A stretch of DNA of 64,000 bases, from positions 62,001-126,000 of the forward strand of contig NW_026014633.1 of the NCBI RefSeq assembly GCF_020379485.1, in the 5' to 3' direction. The stretch comes from Brassica napus (lineage: Eukaryota > Streptophyta > Magnoliopsida > Brassicales > Brassicaceae). A program made the translations under genes and the position numbers. Each line of letters begins with the position of its first letter. Position 1 is the first letter of the stretch. Positions 57,385-64,000 of the stretch are shown one piece after another. The notes beneath the pieces are model-generated. The model did not search any database, was not told where the DNA came from, and saw only the letters and a list, made by a program, of their open reading frames with translations.

Positions 57385-58958
57385 TGTTGCGGCCAGCAAT
57401 TCAGCAGCTGAACCAGAGGTCGACCCAACACCCTACTCAACCAGCCAAGGCGCCAACCAGGACATACGTGCACTAAAAATGCCATATCTTACAAACGAGG
57501 AGGGTTTAAATCACGAGGATAATTTTTATGGATTCTACACTCAAGAAGGAGTCCAGGACAATTGGAATATGCCCAAAATATTCACGGAGCAAGAAGTTAT
57601 GAATTTTACAATTCAGAGGTTTCTCAGCCCGTCCATCTGCGAGAATGCGACTTTAGAAGAGGATTCAAGCCCAAAGAAGAAGCGGCCTGAACCAAAACCG
57701 ATCATAGGAGTCAAGAGGAGTTTATTAGCTTTCCAGAAAGCCCAAGATCTCGGGAAATGGTCAAGGAAATTGGAAGATATGATCAATTTCCCAAAACCGG
57801 CCAAACCAGCTCTACACTTGCCTTATTTGGAAGATCCGGGTTTCACATCGAACCAACCTCAAGAATGGCAACCAGGAGACCTTCTAAGTCATTCAGAGGC
57901 ACTCTACAACATCATAGGAAGCACCATGCCACACTGGATCAGGCGGATCCCAATCAAACCAAAAGATCAAGCCAGTTTGCATCAATTGGCCAAACCGACA
58001 TCATTTAAGGAAAGTCTTCAACCAATTCAACTTGGTTCGACCCAGGGCTATCTATGGGAACCAGGAGATACTCTAGACCATTCAGAAGACATCCAAGACG
58101 TTCTCAGCTGGACCAGCACCCAGGAGATCAGGCGGATCTCTCTTCCCATCAACCTTCCATATTTGGCAACATCTACACTAAATTCTTTGGAGAAGTTTCT
58201 ACAGATTTTTGCCCAAGACCAACGGCCATATTCTCTTTTACTGAGGCCAAGGAGTATTTCAGGAAGGCTTGAAGATCATGGCCACGTCCAGAAGCTATCA
58301 AGATACAAGTCTTCACAAGTTTCTCTTTTGGAAGGAAGCAAATCAAGCCTAACGGCTATATTCCATGGAGTCATCAAAGCCTTTGCTCCCAAGACTTTAA
58401 GTTCAAGTTATTTTGTTTCCTTTTATCATTTTATGACTGTTAGAGTCTGTCCTTGTCGAGCCTATAAAGCTCTAGTCTTTTCTTCATTGTAAATCACCCA
58501 TTTTTGAAAGTAATAAGAATTATTCAGTTTTCTAGTTTTCTTAAAACTATTGTTCTAAGTCTTTTGAGTTTGTGTGAAGCAGCTCCAAAGCACCTTGACT
58601 TATCAAGGCTCCTCTCCATAGAGTCTTGTGGCGTCCTCAATCCCCCATCCTTCCATTCTAATTCGTTTGCCAAGCTTGAGAGAGACATCAGTCCAGCAAG
58701 CAAAGCACCACCTCAATCCACTTCAATCATCAACTGATTAGGCTGAGAGTGTCTGAAGACCAGCAGCCTAATTCCATCCTATCTATCTTTATTTATCTTG
58801 TTTTATCATATTAGAAATCATATCTCATTTTTTTTGCATTTGTTTTCAGGTTCATCATAACTTGCATTCCATCATATCGCCCATCCGATCATCTCTTTGG
58901 TCGACCCATCCAAGCTTCCATCATCCATCTTGCCCACCCTGAATCCCAGCCTGCAACA
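57385..58958 (+). repeat. 5' LTR of element I (1574 bp)
   Basis: TGTTGCGGCC...CCTGCAACA. The first 1.1 kb is one uninterrupted reading frame (ending 58492), the same as in the 3' LTR. It is followed by an AT-rich end. Confidence 0.92.
58463..58469 (+). promoter_or_regulatory. TATA box of element I
   Basis: TATAAAG. Transcription would start near 58495, just after the end of the U3 reading frame. The equivalent in the 3' LTR is 62786-62792. Confidence 0.55.
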
Positions 58959-58960
58959 TT

Positions 58961-58972
58961 TGGTATCAGAGC
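58961..58972 (+). other. Primer binding site of element I
   Basis: TGGTATCAGAGC, initiator tRNA-Met type, two bases after the LTR. Confidence 0.85.
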
Positions 58973-59717
58973 TTAAGCTCCTGAATCAGGTCCATTCTAT
59001 CCTTGCATCATTCATCTTGTTTGCATTTGTTTTTCCATTTATAAATTAAAAAAAAAACTGTTTTTGCATTTTTGTGTTCTTTGTTCATCATAAATTGAAA
59101 AGCCATAAAGAGTTGAGATAGGAGACGACCTGTTGTCTAGTTTGATTCATTTCATCCATAAAAAGAAAAGAAAAACGTGTTTGCATTCATTCCCCAGCTC
59201 CACTTTCCATTTTTAGATATTGTACATTCATTTCAAAAAAAAAAAAAAGATCTGCATTTTCATAGTTGTTTCTTGCTTAAAAAAAATAATAATAAATAAA
59301 AAGTCATACCATTTTTAATTTCGTGCATACCATATTTGTTACATATGTTTGTTATTTGCATTCAAAAAAAAAAAATCATTCAGCTTAGTTTATATCATTT
59401 TGGGTTCAAGTATACATTTTAGTTTCCATTTCCGGTGTTTTTGCATTTCATCTTAAGAAAATTCAAAAAAAAATCAGTGTTAGTTTAATTTCCATATTTT
59501 CTTCCAATTTTTGTTTCTTATCATACCATATTGTTTAATTTCGAAATTTCATTCAGAAAACCAAAAGAAAAATCATTTTAGTATAGTTACTTCATTTCGG
59601 TTCATAATTGCATATTTTCTCGGTTTAGTTAAATTGCATTCTTGCATTTGTTTTATTTTGGTTAGACCAAAACTTTCCATACCTTCACTTTTTCTTTGAG
59701 ATTGTTTTCAGGAAGCA
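58973..59717 (+). other. AT-rich leader of element I
   Basis: A non-coding leader of about 745 bases with many A-runs (59049, 59236, 59366, 59466) and repeated TTTGCATT words. It probably includes the packaging and dimerisation region. Its last bases are TTGTTTTCAG|GAAGC before the gag ATG, a good splice-acceptor context, so the leader could be spliced. Confidence 0.5.
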
Positions 59718-61484
59718 ATGGAGGAGGAGAGACACGGCCAAAACCTAAGGGCCACCTTGAGCCAACAGTCCGCAGCTCTACAAAAGCTCCAAATTAAGAT
59801 TGCTCAATTGGAGAAAAGAAATCAGGCACAAGTCCAACGTCCACATGAAGGAGAAAGGAGATTTGGAAATGTACCAGGGGCAGTCTATGTCGAGCCCAAG
59901 CCACCAGATCCTTCAAGGATCAATCAAACTCCAACTTCTAAAACCCACAACCCTTATGTTGTTAATTCTCGGTTTGATTATAACTCTTTTGCTGATAAAG
60001 TTGAACTCTTTAAATTTTCAGGAAAAAGAGGTTATCTAAGATGGGAGAGGAACCTTGATGAATGGTTTCACTACAACAACATCCTGAGGAAAGAGAGGCT
60101 AGCTTATGCCATTGATCAACTAAAAGATGATGCTTTTAAATGGTGGGTACAAGAAGAGGATGATAGATGGTTTTACAAGGAGCCAGCTATCAAAACGTGG
60201 AGAGCTCTTAAGGAAGTCATGAGGGATAGATTTGCACCAGATTATACAAGGTCTGAAATCCAGGAACTATATCCAAGGAGATATCCAACTCATGGTTCCA
60301 AAGAAGCAAGGAAAATTGTGGAACAAGAAGTTCAAAGAGTCTTGCCTAAAGAGGCCAACTTTCAGCCAAACCAGGGGCACGCCATTGTCCACTGCTTAGA
60401 GCAGGAGAGTGACATCCCAAAGGTCAGGAAGATGAGTACAAGTGTCGGCCAAAACACTTTGATCAGGTCCAAAGACAAACCAGAGCAAGTTATTGTCCAA
60501 GTAAAGGCTAAGGTAAGTCCTATACATGATAAATCTTTTCATAAATCATCTACCACTTGTATGATGCACTTGTCTTTGTCCAAGAGTGTTATTACAGGTC
60601 TAAAGGAGCCTAGGTACATAGAAGAAGATGCGCCAGGCACAAACCTTCCCATGGACCAGAAGGAAGCTCAAAGCACAAAGCAATCAAAGTTGCTTAATAA
60701 ACCAAAACCAGTGATCCAAGTATCAAACCAAGGTAAGTGTCTAACACCACCTTTAGATACTGGTTTAAACATTTATATTCTTGGTACAGGGATACCAGAT
60801 GAGAGCCATATGCTTACTGGAGTTCCAAGTACCGAACCAGATCATGAGCTCAATCAAAATCCACACCATAAGTGGAAACCGAAATCTGAACAATGTACTG
60901 TTCAAGTGCCAAAATCTGAGGTAAAATTCACTTTAAACCAGAATGTTTTTATTGATTCTATGACAAGATTAATGCACTTGTCTTGTCCAAGGAAAAGTGA
61001 AATTGGTACAGGAAAGCAAGGTTACTACAAGGCAAACAAAGAACAAGAAGTTCTTACTGCCACATTTGACATTAAGGTTAATTGTTCTATGTTTTCTTCA
61101 GTTTATAAATCCCTATACTTTGGTATAATACACTTGTCTTTGCCAAGATGTTTTGATCCAGGGATAAGTCAAGAAGAACATAAAAACCGAGCTGAGCTAT
61201 CACAAGAAGATGGTTATACCAACCAAGGTAAACATTTGCGAGAAAGGCAGCCATCTAACCAAATCTGTCCAAAGAAGAATATCATTCTTCATCATGCTGA
61301 TGCACCCAAGGTAAATTCGACCATAACAAATTCTGTTCATGAAATTCCAGTATCAGATATAATTCACTTGGTCTTTGTCCAGAATGTTGAAAAATTTTCA
61401 GGTTGCAAAGAAGAAAGCTTCAAAGAAATCCCACCGGATAATCAAACCCAAAGATGGTCAGAACTGAGCCTGCTAGGAGTATGA
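59718..61484 (+). CDS. Gag-like protein of element I
   Basis: A frame of 588 codons. A coiled-coil-like N-terminus (SQQSAALQKLQIKIAQLEKR) is followed by a Retrotrans_gag-type domain at about residues 95-180. That domain has the expected Trp and hydrophobic pattern: RWERNLDEWFHYNN, DDAFKWWVQEEDD, TWRALKEVMRDRFAPDY. No zinc knuckle and no protease motif are present. From about residue 265 the protein is low-similarity and contains four spaced degenerate repeats with the core (M/I)HLS. These coincide in DNA with intron-like GT-AG modules. The ATG follows a TTTTCAGGAAGCA context. It is presumably the structural protein supplied in cis, with enzymes coming from another element. Confidence 0.75.
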   Translation: MEEERHGQNLRATLSQQSAALQKLQIKIAQLEKRNQAQVQRPHEGERRFGNVPGAVYVEPKPPDPSRINQTPTSKTHNPYVVNSRFDYNSFADKVELFKFSGKRGYLRWERNLDEWFHYNNILRKERLAYAIDQLKDDAFKWWVQEEDDRWFYKEPAIKTWRALKEVMRDRFAPDYTRSEIQELYPRRYPTHGSKEARKIVEQEVQRVLPKEANFQPNQGHAIVHCLEQESDIPKVRKMSTSVGQNTLIRSKDKPEQVIVQVKAKVSPIHDKSFHKSSTTCMMHLSLSKSVITGLKEPRYIEEDAPGTNLPMDQKEAQSTKQSKLLNKPKPVIQVSNQGKCLTPPLDTGLNIYILGTGIPDESHMLTGVPSTEPDHELNQNPHHKWKPKSEQCTVQVPKSEVKFTLNQNVFIDSMTRLMHLSCPRKSEIGTGKQGYYKANKEQEVLTATFDIKVNCSMFSSVYKSLYFGIIHLSLPRCFDPGISQEEHKNRAELSQEDGYTNQGKHLRERQPSNQICPKKNIILHHADAPKVNSTITNSVHEIPVSDIIHLVFVQNVEKFSGCKEESFKEIPPDNQTQRWSELSLLGV

Positions 61485-61664
61485 AGGACCATCCACTGAA
61501 GAAGAGAAGCAATTCAAAAGTCCATAGCAGAGGCGTGATCCTATCCTATTTGCTGAAAGAAGAGCCACCTGATGAACAATCCATCCCCAAACCAAAACAA
61601 TATCAAGGTAAGACCTTAGAATCTCAAAAGAGTATGGAAGCTGACTTGCTCTATCTTGGTGCAG
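60513..61664 (+). repeat. Six GT-AG modules in element I
   Basis: Segments 60513-60597 (85), 60733-60789 (57), 60921-61011 (91), 61077-61161 (85), 61311-61401 (91) and 61608-61664 (57) each start GTAA or GTTA after (A/G)AG and end CAG. The 85- and 91-base ones share CACTTGTCTTTGTCCAAG-like cores. The 57-base ones share CTTGGTRCAG ends. Confidence 0.6.
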
Positions 61665-62815
61665 GTTATAGAGTTTCGAGGTCGAAACCTTTTCAAGGGG
61701 GAGGGAATTTTGCGGCCAGCAATTCAGCAGCTGAACCAGAGGTCGACCCAACACCCTACTCAACCAGCCAAGGCGCCAACCAGGACATACGTGCACTAAA
61801 AATGCCATATCTTACAAACGAGGAGGGTTTAAATCACGAGGATAATTTTTATGGATTCTACACTCAAGAAGGAGTCCAGGACAATTGGAATATGCCCAAA
61901 ATATTCACGGAGCAAGAAGTTATGAATTTTACAATTCAGAGGTTTCTCAGCCCGTCCATCTGCGAGAATGCGACTTTAGAAGAGGATTCAAGCCCAAAGA
62001 AGAAGCGGCCTGAACCAAAACCGATCATAGGAGTCAAGAGTAGTTTATTAGCTTTCCAGAAAGCCCAAGATCTCGAGAAATGGTCAAGGAAATTGGAAGA
62101 TATGATCAATTTCCCAAAACCGGCCAAACCAGCTCTACACTTGCCTTATTTGGAAGATCCGGGTTTCACATCGAACCAACCTCAAGAATGGCAACCAGGA
62201 GACCTTCTAAGTCATTCAGAGGCACTCTACAACATCATAGGAATCACCATGCCACACTGGATCAGGCGGATCCCAATCAAACCAAAAGATCAAGCCAGTT
62301 TGCATCAATTGGCCAAACCGACATCATTTAAGGAAAGTCTTCAACCAATTCAACTTGGTTCGACCCAGGGCTATCTATGGGAACCAGGAGATACTCTAGA
62401 CCATTCAGAAGACATCCAAGACGTTCTCAGCTGGACCAGCACCCAGGAGATCAGGCGGATCTCTCTTCCCATCAACCTTCCATATTTGGCAACATCTACA
62501 CTAAATTCTTTGGAGAAGTTTCTACAGATTTTTGCCCAAGACCAACGGCCATATTCTCTTTTACTGAGGCCAAGGAGTATTTCAGGAAGGCTTGAAGATC
62601 ATGGCCACGTCCAGAAGCTATCAAGATACAAGTCTTCACAAGTTTCTCTTTTGGAAGGAAGCAAATCAAGCCTAACGGCTATATTCCATGGAGTCATCAA
62701 AGCCTTTGCTCCCAAGACTTTAAGTTCAAGTTATTTTGTTTCCTTTTATCATTTTATGACTGTTAGAGTCTGTCCTTGTCGAGCCTATAAAGCTCTAGTC
62801 TTTTCTTCATTGTAA
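61454..62815 (+). CDS. ORF2 of element I, crossing the PPT into the 3' LTR
   Basis: A frame of 453 codons beginning 31 bases before the gag stop, in the -1 frame relative to gag. It runs through the PPT and 1.1 kb of U3, and ends TAA at 62813-62815, just before the predicted R region. The U3-encoded part is open in both LTRs (5' copy ends at 58492). It contains FYTQEGVQDNWNMPKIFTEQ and a basic KKKRPEPKPIIGV stretch. I recognise no catalytic motif. An ORF overlapping U3 recalls accessory genes of some retroviruses in position only. Confidence 0.55.
   Translation: MVRTEPARSMKDHPLKKRSNSKVHSRGVILSYLLKEEPPDEQSIPKPKQYQGKTLESQKSMEADLLYLGAGYRVSRSKPFQGGGNFAASNSAAEPEVDPTPYSTSQGANQDIRALKMPYLTNEEGLNHEDNFYGFYTQEGVQDNWNMPKIFTEQEVMNFTIQRFLSPSICENATLEEDSSPKKKRPEPKPIIGVKSSLLAFQKAQDLEKWSRKLEDMINFPKPAKPALHLPYLEDPGFTSNQPQEWQPGDLLSHSEALYNIIGITMPHWIRRIPIKPKDQASLHQLAKPTSFKESLQPIQLGSTQGYLWEPGDTLDHSEDIQDVLSWTSTQEIRRISLPINLPYLATSTLNSLEKFLQIFAQDQRPYSLLLRPRSISGRLEDHGHVQKLSRYKSSQVSLLEGSKSSLTAIFHGVIKAFAPKTLSSSYFVSFYHFMTVRVCPCRAYKALVFSSL
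61690..61707 (+). other. Polypurine tract of element I
   Basis: TTTTCAAGGGGGAGGGAA precedes the 3' LTR. The first LTR bases here are TTTTGCGG, against TGTTGCGG in the 5' copy. Confidence 0.75.
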
Positions 62816-63279
62816 ATCACCCATTTTTGAAAGTAATAAGAATTATTCAGTTTTCTAGTTTTCTTAAAACTATTGTTCTAAGTCTTTTGAGTTTGTGTGA
62901 AGCAGCTCCAAAGCACCTTGACTTATCAAGGCTCCTTTCCATAGAGTCTTGTGGCGTCCTCAATCCCCCATCCTTCCATTCCAATTCGTTTGCCAAGCTT
63001 GAGAGAGACATCAGTACAGCAAGCAAAGCACCACCTCAATCCACTTCAATCATCAACTGATTAGGCTGAGAGTGTCTGAAGACCAGCAGCCTAATTCCAT
63101 CCTATCTATCTTTATTTATCTCGTTTTATCATATTAGAAATCATATCTCTTTTGTTTTTGCATTTGTTTTCAGGTTCATAACTTGCATTCCATCATATCG
63201 CCCATCCGATCATCTCTTTGGTCGACCCATCCAAGCTTCCATCATCCATTATGCCCACCCTGAATCCCAGCCTGCAACA
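61708..63279 (+). repeat. 3' LTR of element I (1572 bp)
   Basis: Nearly identical partner of 57385-58958. Its end GCCTGCAACA is followed by TSD CCCAC and satellite. Confidence 0.92.
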
Positions 63280-64000
63280 CCCACGGACGTCCTGTGTGTA
63301 CTGAACAGACAGCCCACAAGGGCCAAAATCACCCGAACAGTCCACGGGAAGGGTCAGCGTGCTGTCCAAGGACCAACGTGTTGATATGTGTACTGATGGA
63401 CAGCCACAGACGTCATGTGTGTGCTGACGGACACACACGGACAGCCCCGGATGTCCTGTGTGTGCTGACGGACACATACGGACGTCCTGTGTGTGCTGAC
63501 GGACACCCACAGACGTCATGTATGTAATGAACAGACAGCCCACGTGGGCCAAAATCACTCAAACAGTACACGGGAAGGGCCAGCATGCTGAGTCCAAGGA
63601 CCAGCGTGCTGATATGTGTACTGATGGACAGCCACAGACGTCCTGTGTGTGCTGACGGGCACACATAGACACACACGAACGTCCTGTGTGTGCTGACGGA
63701 CACACACGGACGTCCTGTGTGTGCTGACGGACAACCACAGACAGCTACAAACGTCCTGTGTGTGGTGGCGTACACCCACAGACACACACGGACACACACG
63801 GACAGCCACGGACGTCCTATGTGTGCTGACGGTCAGCCACGGACAGCCACAGACGTGCTGTGTGCGCTTGCGGACACCCACGGACGTCCTGTGTGTACTG
63901 AACATACAGCCCACGTGGGCCTAAATCACCCAAACAGTCCACGGGAAGGGCCAGCGTGCTGAGTCCAAGGACCAACGTGCTGATATGTGTACTGATGGAC
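63280..64000. repeat. Satellite array, block 3
   Basis: Resumes the satellite interrupted at 57384 and runs off the window. Anchor words are near 63382, 63607 and 63977, and GCCCACGTGGGC palindromes near 63539 and 63910. Confidence 0.9.

Larger units (their letters stand above)
57385..63279 (+). mobile_element. Gag-only non-autonomous LTR element I
   Basis: LTRs 57385-58958 and 61708-63279, TSD CCCAC (57380-57384 and 63280-63284), PBS and PPT intact, 5895 bases long. It encodes a gag-domain protein and a second frame but no protease, RT, RNase H or integrase. This matches the organisation called TR-GAG. About a dozen differences between LTRs are seen by eye, so it is fairly recent. It lies in the satellite. 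Confidence 0.92.

Noticed and set aside
60489..61664. Firm annotation of the GT-AG modules as introns
   Set aside because: The host frame is open throughout, and only the 57-base modules are multiples of three. Without transcript data the protein-repeat reading is equally good, so they are reported only as a finding.

Overview
The window looks like repeat-rich (pericentromeric or heterochromatic) plant DNA, most likely from a Brassicaceae genome such as Brassica or Raphanus. The family assignment is an inference from the element types and LTR sequences, not a database result. I see no host protein gene, tRNA or rRNA. Nearly everything is LTR retrotransposon or tandem satellite, and every coding region belongs to a mobile element.

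Layout. 1-1175 holds an LTR fragment and the end of a minus-strand Ty1/copia-like element. 1176-1756 is an unplaced, diverged tandem repeat. 1757-6717 contains rearranged pieces of Ty3/gypsy chromoviruses (Tekay-like, minus strand), with a long open integrase/chromodomain frame at 4237-5880. 6718-9626 is the 3' end of a plus-strand long-LTR relative. From 9627 to the end of the window the original substrate was a GC-rich complex satellite, now seen in three blocks (9627-15250, 54839-57384, 63280-64000). Those blocks are split by nested insertions.

The nest can be read from target-site duplications (TSDs). A ~3.05 kb solo LTR D (TSD CGAAC) entered the satellite. A plus-strand Tekay-like element B (17172-50046, TSD TCATC) and a solo LTR E (TSD GTTAT) entered D. 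A recent minus-strand element C (19736-27934, TSD GTGCG) and a minus-strand element A (31917-49507, TSD AGTGT) entered B. A plus-strand Tat-like element F (35038-43645, TSD GAACA) entered the integrase of A. Removing the insertions restores continuity each time. An unequal crossover between the 3' LTR of B and E then duplicated an LTR plus D segment (50047-54516). Separately, a gag-only non-autonomous LTR element I (57385-63279, TSD CCCAC) entered the satellite.

Functionally the autonomous-type elements A, B and F carry gag/protease/RT/RNase H/integrase remnants, all disabled by deletions, stops or frameshifts. C and I lack most or all of pol but have nearly identical LTRs, so they were probably moved recently by enzymes supplied in trans. 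The most unusual signals are these: a GT-AG intron-like block present in one LTR and absent in its sisters; a gag frame fused to LTR sequence exactly at a splice-donor-like site; a spliced antisense gene in F; an open frame in I that crosses into the 3' LTR and stops just before the predicted R region; six GT-AG modules in I; and a ~1.83 kb higher-order repeat in the satellite.
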